A DNA stretch of 48,562 bases, taken from contig JASLFS010000047.1 of assembly GCA_030150505.1 (NCBI GenBank), forward strand, positions 1 to 48,562, read 5' to 3'. Below, piece after piece: positions 26,308-34,156 of this stretch (its first letter is position 1; each line of letters begins with the position of its first letter). This DNA is from Vitreoscilla sp. Lineage in GTDB: Bacteria > Pseudomonadota > Gammaproteobacteria > Burkholderiales > Neisseriaceae. Made by a program: the position numbers and the translations under genes. The notes below the pieces were generated by a model. It ran no database searches. It was not told the origin of the DNA and saw only the letters and a program-made list of their open reading frames with translations.

Positions 26308-26517
26308 CTATGGCACAGGATCATAGCCACTGCCACCCCAAGGATGACACTTACAAATACGCTTAGTTGCTAAACAACCACCCTTAAGCGCACCATGTTT
26401 TTGCAAAGCCTCAATAGCATACTGCGAACAAGTTGGCGTATAACGACAACGCGGAGGAATCAATGGACTAATAAATAATTGATAAAACCGCACCAACAAG
26501 AGCAATAGATATTTCAT
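26308..26517 (-). CDS. yidD: Membrane protein insertion efficiency factor YidD
   Basis: This 69-residue membrane-associated protein assists YidC/Sec insertion. The family signature is complete: RFYQLFISPLIPPRCRYTPTCSQYAIEAL, and GxWLATKRICKCHPWGGSGYDPVP in near-standard form (here GGCLATKRI). The start ATG overlaps the rnpA stop as ATGA (26514-26517), so translation is coupled. It lies 28 bases upstream of yidC. Confidence 0.97.
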   Translation of the reverse strand: MKYLLLLLVRFYQLFISPLIPPRCRYTPTCSQYAIEALQKHGALKGGCLATKRICKCHPWGGSGYDPVP

Positions 26518-26858
26518 TTTTTAGCGTGTCCCGCAATGGCTGACTGTAAATCCTGCATAGCTTTTATCCAAGCATCCGCCTCATACTTTTGCCGAACTCT
26601 AACAATATAGTCTTTCGCTGGCAATTCATCCTTATGGCAACGGAACCATTCACGAATGGTTCGTTTCATATAATTACGCTCATGAGCACGTTTTGCTACT
26701 TTTTTTGCAACAATCAGCCCCAATCGCGCATGAGAGTGAATGCTTGGCGCAGAAAACACTTGAAAGAAGCCCCTCGAGTATGATTTACGCAACGCAAAAA
26801 CGGATGAGAAATCATCCGTTTTTAATAAGCGATATTTTCTGCAAAAGCCCTGATTCAA
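26514..26858 (-). CDS. rnpA: Ribonuclease P protein component
   Basis: RnpA is the basic protein subunit that binds the 5' leader of pre-tRNA together with the RNase P RNA. The protein is 114 residues. It has YRLLKTDDFSSVF at the start and the central RNA-binding RNR-type helix KRAHERNYMKRTIREWFR. The start is a TTG only 3 bases after the rpmH stop (TAA GCT TTG), so it is probably translated by reinitiation from rpmH; no good Shine-Dalgarno is visible in between. Confidence 0.94.
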   Translation of the reverse strand: MNQGFCRKYRLLKTDDFSSVFALRKSYSRGFFQVFSAPSIHSHARLGLIVAKKVAKRAHERNYMKRTIREWFRCHKDELPAKDYIVRVRQKYEADAWIKAMQDLQSAIAGHAKK

Positions 26859-26861
26859 AGC

Positions 26862-26996
26862 TTATACTGCCAAGCGTTTGCGGCCTTTGGCGCGGCGTGC
26901 AGCCAAAACAGCGCGACCACCACGAGTTTTTGAGCGAACCAAAAAACCATGAGTACGTTTGCGACGAGTCACTGATGGTTGGTAAGTGCGTTTCAT
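26862..26996 (-). CDS. rpmH: 50S ribosomal protein L34
   Basis: This is a 44-residue ribosomal protein of the large subunit. My translation of the minus strand begins MKRTYQPSVTRRKRTHGF and ends AKGRKRLAV, which is the complete L34 signature. It leads the rpmH-rnpA-yidD-yidC operon under a strong promoter 45-75 bases upstream. The gene diverges from dnaA, the arrangement seen next to many bacterial origins. Confidence 0.98.
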   Translation of the reverse strand: MKRTYQPSVTRRKRTHGFLVRSKTRGGRAVLAARRAKGRKRLAV

Positions 26997-27039
26997 AATA
27001 ATCCCTACTAATTAATAAAATTACATAAATAAACGCGCA

Positions 27040-27068
27040 ATTACACCCTGTTTGCTACCATTTGTCAA
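27040..27068 (-). promoter_or_regulatory. Strong sigma-70 promoter of rpmH
   Basis: On the minus strand a perfect -35 TTGACA (27068-27063) is followed after exactly 17 bases by TGTAAT (27045-27040), a 5-of-6 -10. A strong promoter is expected for a ribosomal protein gene. Confidence 0.82.
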
Positions 27069-27119
27069 TGATTTTACGACACTTTGTGCATTCACTAGCA
27101 TCAACATTAAATGGATAGT

Positions 27120-27128
27120 TGTGGATAA
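27120..27128 (-). promoter_or_regulatory. DnaA box (perfect consensus)
   Basis: Reads TTATCCACA on the minus strand, an exact match to the consensus high-affinity DnaA-binding 9-mer. Confidence 0.85.
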
Positions 27129-27215
27129 CTTTACGCAAAATGGGTTATAATTGCGGACTAATTGTGTCAATATTAAGAATTATATTGATCCTAGCACTAC
27201 TTGGTCAATGGCAAA

Positions 27216-27224
27216 CTATCCACA
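27216..27224 (+). promoter_or_regulatory. DnaA box (one mismatch)
   Basis: CTATCCACA, one mismatch from TTATCCACA, lies six bases upstream of the predicted dnaA -35 element. It is well placed for DnaA autoregulation. Confidence 0.65.
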
Positions 27225-27229
27225 ATTAG

Positions 27230-27258
27230 TTGTCGGCATCTATGCAACACTCTAAATA
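27230..27258 (+). promoter_or_regulatory. Probable dnaA promoter
   Basis: TTGTCG at 27230-27235 (4 of 6) and TAAATA at 27253-27258 (4 of 6) are separated by 17 bases. The leader to the dnaA ATG would be about 65 bases. Confidence 0.5.
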
Positions 27259-27329
27259 TTGTATTGTTAAAGATACAAAAGTGCAGCATGAAGCAATTAA
27301 CCTAAATATCACTTTTCAAAACGGTAACT

Positions 27330-28940
27330 ATGCAACTATCTGAATTTTGGCCAATTTGCTTGGCACAACTTCAACAAATGCTTTCCACACAACAATATAA
27401 AATGTGGATTAGCCAGCTTACAGTGGGTGAAACCCCAGATAGTTGGGTTATTTATGTCAAAAATACATTTACATTCACTTTTGTGAAAGATAAATTTTTA
27501 GACAAAATAGACTCTCTTAAAAACGAGTGGGCTCCTGGTGCGCCACAACTTGTTTTGCAAATTGGCCAAGGCACAAAATATGCAGCCGCTGATTTAGCAA
27601 GCCAGCAATTTGCACCAGCAAATACACCTATAGAAGAAGCAAACGAACACGCTGTCACTTCGCCAACAGATGAAAATGATTTCATTATTACTGTTGATGA
27701 AAATACCACAGAAAAAAATGACCCAGAACAACAGCCTCTATTGGATAAAGAATTAGCCCCAGAACCAATTCATAAAGCTGAATCTCCACAAGAACTGATT
27801 GCTCAACGCTTGGCTGAAATACAAAAAAATGCACAAAATAAAAAGCCAGTTGTCGCAAAAACCAATCAACCTAGTGAAGTAGCCATTGCAGTGGAAAAGC
27901 AAGATAAAGGTCATGAGCACACTCGCCTTAACCCAAGTTATACCTTTGAAACCTTAGTACAAGGTAAAGGTAACCGCATGGCTTATGCAGGCGCTTTAAC
28001 TATTGCCGAAAGCCCAGGTAGCAACATGTACAATCCATATTTTATATATGGAAGCACAGGTTTAGGTAAAACTCACTTAGTACAAGCCATTGGCAATAGA
28101 ATTTACAAAAACAACCCTAAAGCACGCATTCGCTATATCCATGCTGAGAACTATGTGCGTGATATTATGAAAGCCTTTAGAAACCAAGGGTTTGATGAAT
28201 TTAAACGTTATTATCATGCATTGGATTTATTAATTATTGATGATGTGCAATTCATCTCAGGCAAAGATAGAACCATGGAAGAGTTCTTCTATCTTTTCAA
28301 TCATTTACTTGATGAAAAGAAACAAGTTATCATGACTTGTGATACTTTGCCCGCCAATATTAAAGACATGGACGATCGTTTAAAATCTCGTTTTTCTTGG
28401 GGCTTAACAGTTGAACTTGAACCACCTGAATTAGAAATGCGTGTTGCCATTTTGCAAAAGAAAGCAGAAGCAGCGCATGTACAATTAGAAGAATCTGCTG
28501 CATTCTTCATTGCTAGTAACATTCGCTCTAACGTCCGAGAACTTGAAGGCGCATTTAAGCGAGTTGCAGCACATAGTCGTTTCCAAAATCGCCCAATTGA
28601 TATTGAGCTAGCAACCGATGCACTGCAAGACATATTAGCAGAAGCACAAAAACAAATAACCATTGACCAAATTTTAAAAACGGTTAGTGATTACTACCAG
28701 ATTAAAACAGCTGAAATCCTTGGCAAAAAAAGAACCCGAAATATTGTTCGACCACGACAAATTGCCATGACTTTAGCAAAGGAATTAACTCAGCAAAGCT
28801 TGCCTAGTATTGGCAACGCTTTTGGTGGCAGAGATCATACAACTGTGATGCATGCCAATAAAACCATTGCTGACTTACGCAAAACAGATTCACAAATTTC
28901 ACAAGATTACGACATTTTAATGGTCATGCTACGTAAATAA
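27330..28940 (+). CDS. dnaA: Chromosomal replication initiator DnaA
   Basis: DnaA binds DnaA boxes, forms an ATP-dependent filament and opens the origin. The protein is 536 residues, longer than E. coli DnaA (467) because the domain II linker (about residues 86-200) is long and rich in Glu/Gln/Ala/Pro. Domain I (1-85) contains FWPICLAQLQQML and MWI. Domain III has Walker A GSTGLGKTH (241-249), Walker B LLIIDDVQF (about 300-308) and sensor elements. Domain IV carries the DnaA signature GGRDHTTVMHA. Its promoter region has DnaA boxes, suggesting autoregulation. dnaN follows directly. Confidence 0.98.
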   Translation: MQLSEFWPICLAQLQQMLSTQQYKMWISQLTVGETPDSWVIYVKNTFTFTFVKDKFLDKIDSLKNEWAPGAPQLVLQIGQGTKYAAADLASQQFAPANTPIEEANEHAVTSPTDENDFIITVDENTTEKNDPEQQPLLDKELAPEPIHKAESPQELIAQRLAEIQKNAQNKKPVVAKTNQPSEVAIAVEKQDKGHEHTRLNPSYTFETLVQGKGNRMAYAGALTIAESPGSNMYNPYFIYGSTGLGKTHLVQAIGNRIYKNNPKARIRYIHAENYVRDIMKAFRNQGFDEFKRYYHALDLLIIDDVQFISGKDRTMEEFFYLFNHLLDEKKQVIMTCDTLPANIKDMDDRLKSRFSWGLTVELEPPELEMRVAILQKKAEAAHVQLEESAAFFIASNIRSNVRELEGAFKRVAAHSRFQNRPIDIELATDALQDILAEAQKQITIDQILKTVSDYYQIKTAEILGKKRTRNIVRPRQIAMTLAKELTQQSLPSIGNAFGGRDHTTVMHANKTIADLRKTDSQISQDYDILMVMLRK

Positions 28941-28960
28941 TGGCCTGCGAAGGAAGAACT

Positions 28961-30064
28961 ATGCTCATTTTACAAGCTGAACGCGACGAATTACTAAAGC
29001 CATTACAAATGGCAACTGGTATTGTTGAACGTCGTCACACCCTCCCCATTTTATCGAATGTCTTAATTGAAGGAAAAAATGGGCCAACTCATATTTTAGC
29101 AACTGATTTGGAAATTCAAATTCATACCCAGGGTCCTGATGCTGCAAAAACTGATTTTCGCATCACAACCAATGCTAAAAAACTACAAGATATCTTACGT
29201 GCCCTACCAAGCAATGAAACTGTTTCATTGGACTTAGCAGATAATCGTTTGACATTAAAAGCAGGAAAAGGTCGTTATAACCTTCAAACACTACCAGCAG
29301 AAGATTTTCCATTGATGTCGGTAGACAGCGATATTACTTCTGTCTTTGAAGTAAACCAAGAAACCTTAAAACAAATGCTAGCCCAAGTTCAGTACAGTAT
29401 GGCTGTACAGGATATCCGCTATTATTTAAATGGTTTATTACTTCAAACGGAAGGCAATCAATTGCGCTTAGTCGCAACAGATGGCCATCGTTTGGCATTT
29501 TCTTGTGCGGAAATCAATGCAGACTTACCTAAGTCAGAGGTTATTTTGCCACGCAAAATCGTCTTGGAACTATTCAAACTATTGAATCAGCCACAAGAGA
29601 ATATCAGCATTGAGTTACTCAGTAACCAAATTAGATTCAAATGCGCAGGAACAGTAGTTGTTAGTAAAGTGGTTGATGGCAAATTCCCAGATTACAACCG
29701 AGTAATCCCGCTTGATAACGACAAAATTTTTGTCCTAAGCCGTACCCAATTATTAGGTGCACTGGAGCGAGCAGCAATTTTGGCCAATGAAAAATTCCGT
29801 GGCGTTCGATTGCAAATCAAACCTGGCATCCTAAGCATTTTATGTAGTAACAATGAGCAAGAAGAAGCTCAAGAAGAAGTTGAAATCGCATATCAAGGCG
29901 ACATCATCGAAATAGGATTTAATATTAACTACTTAATGGATGTATTGCGTAACTTGCAAGTAGATGATTTGCAACTTGCTTTTGGCGATGCTAATCGTTC
30001 AGCGTTATTTACCATACCAAATAACCCTGACTTTAAATACATTGTTATGCCAATGCGCATCTAA
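28961..30064 (+). CDS. dnaN: DNA polymerase III beta subunit (sliding clamp)
   Basis: The ring-shaped processivity clamp also serves Hda, MutS and other partners. The protein is 367 residues and begins MLILQAERDELLKPL, with the TGIVERRHTLPILSNVL block. The C-terminal end, PDFKYIVMPMRI, is the expected VMPMRL-type tail. The ATG at 28961 is chosen because GAAGGA lies just upstream. An in-frame ATG at 28940, overlapping the dnaA stop (TAATG), would add seven atypical residues. It is co-transcribed with dnaA and followed by gyrB; recF is not between them. Confidence 0.97.
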   Translation: MLILQAERDELLKPLQMATGIVERRHTLPILSNVLIEGKNGPTHILATDLEIQIHTQGPDAAKTDFRITTNAKKLQDILRALPSNETVSLDLADNRLTLKAGKGRYNLQTLPAEDFPLMSVDSDITSVFEVNQETLKQMLAQVQYSMAVQDIRYYLNGLLLQTEGNQLRLVATDGHRLAFSCAEINADLPKSEVILPRKIVLELFKLLNQPQENISIELLSNQIRFKCAGTVVVSKVVDGKFPDYNRVIPLDNDKIFVLSRTQLLGALERAAILANEKFRGVRLQIKPGILSILCSNNEQEEAQEEVEIAYQGDIIEIGFNINYLMDVLRNLQVDDLQLAFGDANRSALFTIPNNPDFKYIVMPMRI

Positions 30065-30089
30065 AAGCAGCTTTGCATTCCCACTAGCG

Positions 30090-30112
30090 GCTAACCACAG
30101 CATTTGGTTAGC
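30090..30112 (+). other. Perfect hairpin in the dnaN-gyrB spacer
   Basis: GCTAACCA (30090-30097), a 7-base loop, then TGGTTAGC (30105-30112). It lies 35 bases before gyrB. There is no T run, so it is more likely an mRNA stability, processing or attenuation element than a terminator. Confidence 0.55.
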
Positions 30113-30147
30113 TTATGTTGCACTTTGTTTAAACCGAGAAAAGAATA

Positions 30148-32535
30148 ATGACGAACCAACCTGATTATGGCGCAGATAGCATTAAAGTATTAAAAGGCTT
30201 AGATGCAGTACGCAAACGCCCAGGCATGTACATTGGTGATACACAAGATGGCACTGGTCTCCACCATATGGTGTTTGAAGTTTTAGATAATGCGATTGAT
30301 GAAGCACTTGCTGGATATTGTGACAAAATCACAGTAACTATTCATGCAGATAATTCGATTTCTATCGAAGATAATGGCCGTGGTATTCCAACTGATATTC
30401 ACCCAGAAGAAGGTCGCTCTGCTGCTGAAGTTATTATGACTGTATTACATGCAGGCGGGAAATTCGACAGCAATAGTTACAAAATTTCTGGTGGTTTACA
30501 TGGCGTTGGCGTTTCCGTTGTAAACGCATTATCAGATTGGTTAACATTAAATATTTATCGCAATGGCGTTGAATACTTCGTTGAATTTAATCGTGGCGAA
30601 GTGGTTGCTCCCTTAAAAGAAGTCGGCAAAACCGATAAAAAAGGAACTCGCCTCCAGTTTTTAGCTAGCGAAGATACTTTTGGCAACATTGAATATCATT
30701 TTGATATTTTAGCAAAACGCATTCGAGAGCTGTCTTTCTTAAACAATGGTGTTGGTATTGAACTAGTCGATAAACGCGATGGCCGTACAGAAAACTTTGC
30801 TTTCAGTGGTGGAGTACAAGGTTTCGTGCAATACATGAACCGTAAAAAATCACCATTGCATGAAAAAATCTTCTATTCAGAAGGCGAAAAAGATGGCATG
30901 AGTGTTGAAGTTGCCATGCAATGGAATGATAGTTATCAAGAAACCATTCAATGTTTTACCAATAACATTCCCCAGCGAGATGGTGGTAGCCACTTAACTG
31001 CTCTTCGTCAAGTGATGACTCGTACGATGAATCAATATATTGAATCATCTGACATTGCCAAAAAAGCAAAAGTAGACACCAGCGGCGACGATATGCGTGA
31101 AGGCTTGACTTGTGTACTATCAGTTAAGCTTCCTGACCCTAAATTTAGCTCACAAACCAAAGATAAATTGGTTTCCAGCGAAATCGGCCCTGTTGTTAAT
31201 GAAGTAATCAACAAAGGTTTAAGTGAATTCTTAGAAGAAAACCCAACAGAAGCCAAAATTATTTGTGGGAAAATTGTCGAAGCTGCCCGCGCTCGTGAAG
31301 CTGCTCGTAAAGCGAGAGAAATCACACGCCGCAAAGGCATCATGGATGGCTTAGGTCTACCTGGTAAACTAGCTGATTGCCAAGAAAAAGATCCTGCAAT
31401 GTCTGAACTTTACTTAGTCGAAGGGGATTCGGCAGGCGGCTCAGCAAAACAAGGTCGAGATCGTAAATTCCAAGCCATTTTGCCACTTAAAGGTAAAATT
31501 CTAAACGTAGAAAAAGCACGTTTTGAGAAAATGCTAGCCAGCCAAGAAGTGGCAACATTAATTACTGCTCTTGGTTGTGGTATTGGTAAAGAAGAATACA
31601 ATCCAGAGAAACTACGTTACCACCGCATTATTATCATGACAGATGCGGACGTGGATGGTGCTCACATTCGTACTTTATTATTAACTTTCTTCTACCGTCA
31701 AATGCCTGAATTAGTAGAGCGTGGTCATATTTACATTGCCCAACCTCCTCTATACAAAGCAAAACATGGCAAGCAAGAACGTTATTTAAAAGATGATTTT
31801 GAATTAAACCAATTCTTACTTAGCCTTGCTTTAAATAATGCAAAAATTATCGCAGGCGATCGCACTATTGAGGGTGATGAATTAGCAGAGCTAGCCAAAC
31901 AATTCATGTTAACGAAAACATTAATTGAACGTGAAAGCCGTGCTGTTGATGCTGCGGTATTAGAAGCATTATTACACCTTGATCCACTGGATCTAAGTAA
32001 TGAAGATAACCTTCAAAATGCATTTAAAAACCTACAAACAACAGTCACTGATGAAGACATTCACTTAGAAGCAATGCAAGAACCTGAATCAGAAAATGGC
32101 TTGATTAAAATCACTCGTCAACTTCATGGTAATGTGATGGTGACCTATCTAACTCAAGCTTTCTTAGAAGGCAAAGATTATCAACAATTCATCAAAACAG
32201 CCGCATTATTAAAAGGCTTAATTGATAATCCTGTTATTGGTCAAAAGGGTGAGAATCAATTTAATGCTAGCCATTTTGGCACAGCTTTAGCCCAATTAAT
32301 TAAAGATGCTCAACGTGGTTTATCTATCCAACGCTATAAAGGCTTGGGTGAAATGAACCCAGAACAACTTTGGGAAACAACAATGGATCCTAAAGTACGC
32401 CGTTTACTAAAAGTCAAAGTAGAAGATGCAGTAGCTGCTGATGATGTTTTTGTAATGTTGATGGGTGACGAAGTTGAACCACGCCGTGCATTTATTGAAA
32501 GTAATGCACTTATTGCGCAAAATATCGATATTTAA
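30148..32535 (+). CDS. gyrB: DNA gyrase subunit B
   Basis: GyrB is the ATPase subunit of gyrase, which introduces negative supercoils together with GyrA (not in this window). The protein is 795 residues. The GHKL ATPase domain shows RPGMYIGDTQDGTGLHH, the E-x-DNAIDEA motif, EDNGRGIPTDIHP and GGLHGVGVSVVNALS. The transducer follows. The TOPRIM domain has LVEGDSAGGSAKQGRDR and TDADVDGAHIRTL. The C-terminal block QRYKGLGEMNPEQLWETTM is conserved. A GAGAAAAGAA purine stretch precedes the ATG. A strong terminator ends the dnaA-dnaN-gyrB unit. Confidence 0.98.
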   Translation: MTNQPDYGADSIKVLKGLDAVRKRPGMYIGDTQDGTGLHHMVFEVLDNAIDEALAGYCDKITVTIHADNSISIEDNGRGIPTDIHPEEGRSAAEVIMTVLHAGGKFDSNSYKISGGLHGVGVSVVNALSDWLTLNIYRNGVEYFVEFNRGEVVAPLKEVGKTDKKGTRLQFLASEDTFGNIEYHFDILAKRIRELSFLNNGVGIELVDKRDGRTENFAFSGGVQGFVQYMNRKKSPLHEKIFYSEGEKDGMSVEVAMQWNDSYQETIQCFTNNIPQRDGGSHLTALRQVMTRTMNQYIESSDIAKKAKVDTSGDDMREGLTCVLSVKLPDPKFSSQTKDKLVSSEIGPVVNEVINKGLSEFLEENPTEAKIICGKIVEAARAREAARKAREITRRKGIMDGLGLPGKLADCQEKDPAMSELYLVEGDSAGGSAKQGRDRKFQAILPLKGKILNVEKARFEKMLASQEVATLITALGCGIGKEEYNPEKLRYHRIIIMTDADVDGAHIRTLLLTFFYRQMPELVERGHIYIAQPPLYKAKHGKQERYLKDDFELNQFLLSLALNNAKIIAGDRTIEGDELAELAKQFMLTKTLIERESRAVDAAVLEALLHLDPLDLSNEDNLQNAFKNLQTTVTDEDIHLEAMQEPESENGLIKITRQLHGNVMVTYLTQAFLEGKDYQQFIKTAALLKGLIDNPVIGQKGENQFNASHFGTALAQLIKDAQRGLSIQRYKGLGEMNPEQLWETTMDPKVRRLLKVKVEDAVAADDVFVMLMGDEVEPRRAFIESNALIAQNIDI

Positions 32536-32597
32536 GTTAACCATATCGAATATTACAGTCAATAATACGGTATCTTTCTTTGTAACAAGAACCTAGC

Positions 32598-32633
32598 AAA
32601 AAAACCTCTTAGATTATTCTAAGAGGTTTTTTT
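32598..32633 (+). terminator. Terminator after gyrB
   Basis: AAAAAACCTCTTAGA / TCTAAGAGGTTTTTT, 15-bp arms with a TTAT loop and a run of seven Ts. Confidence 0.95.
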
Positions 32634-32762
32634 ATTAAAGGTACCATTCTCATTCAACTATGCCATTTAAATCAAAAATTATCACAACATATTTGAAACA
32701 CAATGATTGACAGGATAATATAAGCAATACACCATCCAATCAAAAAAAGTGGGCACTATACA

Positions 32763-32969
32763 ATGAATTCCAAAGATTACTATGAAAATAAAATTAATGA
32801 ACTATTAGAAGAAACAAAATCTTTGCAAGAAAAGCAACAAGCTACCGCAGAAAAGATTGAAAAACTACAAAAAAACACCTACCGCCATCGCTCTACTTAT
32901 GTGGTGATATGTATTTTACTCATCCTCATTTTATTCACCTTAATTGGCTTAACTCTTTATCAATTTTAA
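32763..32969 (+). CDS. Small coiled-coil membrane protein, unknown function
   Basis: This 68-residue protein has an N-terminal cytoplasmic amphipathic helix with heptad character (YYENKINELLEETKSLQEKQ... IEKL, about residues 6-37), a basic spacer (YRHRS), and one C-terminal membrane helix (VVICILLILILFTLIGLTLY). It resembles tail-anchored or SlyX-like coiled-coil proteins but I recognise no family. It lies between the gyrB terminator and the L,D-transpeptidase gene, 40 bases upstream of the latter, and may share its transcript. No strong Shine-Dalgarno is visible, which lowers certainty. Confidence 0.6.
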   Translation: MNSKDYYENKINELLEETKSLQEKQQATAEKIEKLQKNTYRHRSTYVVICILLILILFTLIGLTLYQF

Positions 32970-33009
32970 ATAAAAATATTTTATAAAATTAATTTATAAG
33001 GAATGTATC

Positions 33010-33930
33010 ATGCAAAAAACATGGTATAGCTTGTTGGCATTAGCACTACTACCATTCACAAGCTGGGCAATCGATCTACAACCAGATATAGCCTTAAAAA
33101 CAGATAGGCAACATGTTGTTATCAATATTCCTCAGTTGCGTTTATTTGTATATGAAAATGGGCAATTCATCAGCTCCCATCACATTGCCGTGGGCAAAAA
33201 CAAAACAAAAACTCCACTGGGTGAGTATGAAATTGGCGCAAAAGCTTTTAACCCAACGTGGTATGTTCCTCAGAGTATTCAAAAAGAAATGGCTGCTCAA
33301 GGCAAACCTGTTGTTAAAACAATTGCCCCTGGCCCCAACAATCCTCTTGGTCCAGTATTTGTTCGATTTGGGGATCCAAAATTGGGTTTAGGCATTCATG
33401 GTACATCGGCACCAAGTAGCGTTCCTGGTATTCGTAGCCATGGCTGTGTTCGAATGAAAAGTCCTGAAGCTTTACAGTTTGCGAAGAACATCAACCGAGG
33501 TTCACAAGTTTCTGTGATTTATCAAATGGCAGTATTAAATGAAGATGAACAAAATCGACTTTGGTTAGCCGTATATGGAGATCCCTATTTCCAAAAAAAT
33601 CTAGATACTGATAAATTAAAAACAGCTATCAAAAACTGGGAAGAAAAACACCAACAAACCATTTACTCAAGCCGACTAGACACTGCTTTAAAAAACAAAA
33701 ATGGCAAAATAACTTGTTTAAACTGTAAAAGTGCAGATTTAAAACTGGCAAATTCTGCTCAATTACGACCAGTTTCTTGGTTACAAGAACAACCAGAGCA
33801 TGAGGAGTCTGTTGAAACAAATGAGGAAACTGAAGAAGTCGCAGAAAATAACATTTCTTTGGAATCAAGTAGCGAAGCCCAATCAGTCGGTATTGATGTA
33901 GAGCCCATTAGCCAAAATATTTTATTTTAA
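33010..33930 (+). CDS. L,D-transpeptidase (YkuD domain) with long acidic C-terminal tail
   Basis: This is a periplasmic cell-wall enzyme of 306 residues. It has a signal peptide MQKTWYSLLALALLPFTSWA and a YkuD domain (about 35-180). The catalytic motif is GIHGTSAPSSVPGIRSHGCVRM, with His144 and Cys146. YkuD enzymes make 3-3 crosslinks or attach proteins to peptidoglycan. Past residue about 225 there is an unusual tail: a CxxC pair (ITCLNCKSADLK) followed by a Glu/Ser/Asn-rich acidic stretch. AGGA precedes the ATG. Enzyme family firm; exact reaction unknown. Confidence 0.92.
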   Translation: MQKTWYSLLALALLPFTSWAIDLQPDIALKTDRQHVVINIPQLRLFVYENGQFISSHHIAVGKNKTKTPLGEYEIGAKAFNPTWYVPQSIQKEMAAQGKPVVKTIAPGPNNPLGPVFVRFGDPKLGLGIHGTSAPSSVPGIRSHGCVRMKSPEALQFAKNINRGSQVSVIYQMAVLNEDEQNRLWLAVYGDPYFQKNLDTDKLKTAIKNWEEKHQQTIYSSRLDTALKNKNGKITCLNCKSADLKLANSAQLRPVSWLQEQPEHEESVETNEETEEVAENNISLESSSEAQSVGIDVEPISQNILF

Positions 33931-33940
33931 ACAAAAATAA

Positions 33941-33967
33941 AAAGCCAAATAATTTATTTGGCTTTTT
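33941..33967. terminator. Bidirectional terminator
   Basis: The AAAGCCAAAT / ATTTGGCTTT stem with flanking A and T tracts lies between the L,D-transpeptidase gene and the convergent lipoprotein gene. Confidence 0.85.
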
Positions 33968-33981
33968 ATCATATTGATTAT

Positions 33982-34146
33982 TTAGTGTGAAGTGATTTTA
34001 GTGGATTCACTAGATATACCACCAACCACTTTACCACTCATAGTAATACTGCCATCACCACCATTACGGTTACCCAAAGTACCATAATCTGCTGCACAAG
34101 CACTTAATACCAAAACAGCAATAAAACCCATTAAAAACTTTTTCAT
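33982..34146 (-). CDS. Small lipoprotein at the end of the thiamine ABC operon
   Basis: This 54-residue predicted lipoprotein begins MKKFLMGFIAVLVLSAC, with lipobox LSAC. The mature part is short and Gly/Ser-rich (ADYGTLGNRNGGDGSITMSG...). The ATG at 34146 is chosen because AAGGAGA lies ideally upstream; an in-frame ATG at 34191 would hide the signal peptide. It begins 10 bases after the thiQ stop, so it is probably translated from the thi operon mRNA. No family is recognised and any thiamine link is contextual. Confidence 0.75.
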   Translation of the reverse strand: MKKFLMGFIAVLVLSACAADYGTLGNRNGGDGSITMSGKVVGGISSESTKITSH

Positions 34147-34156
34147 GAAAATCTCC

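Larger units (their letters stand above)
26997..27329. other. rpmH-dnaA intergenic region: candidate chromosomal origin (oriC)
   Basis: This 333-base AT-rich spacer between divergent rpmH and dnaA contains one perfect DnaA box (27120-27128, minus strand), one box with a single mismatch (27216-27224, plus strand), weaker box-like words near 27084 and 27159, and divergent promoters. There are A+T-rich tracts next to the boxes, such as 27165-27186. Two good boxes are few for a full origin, so it may be only the dnaA control region. The strand switch of neighbouring genes supports an origin here. Confidence 0.65.

Noticed and set aside
28301..28663. 120-codon open frame antisense to dnaA
   Set aside because: Lies wholly within the AAA+ region of dnaA; Ser/Cys-rich composition typical of shadow frames.
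28940..30148. Loss of recF between dnaN and gyrB as an unusual deletion
   Set aside because: dnaA-dnaN-gyrB without recF is, as far as I recall, common in Betaproteobacteria.
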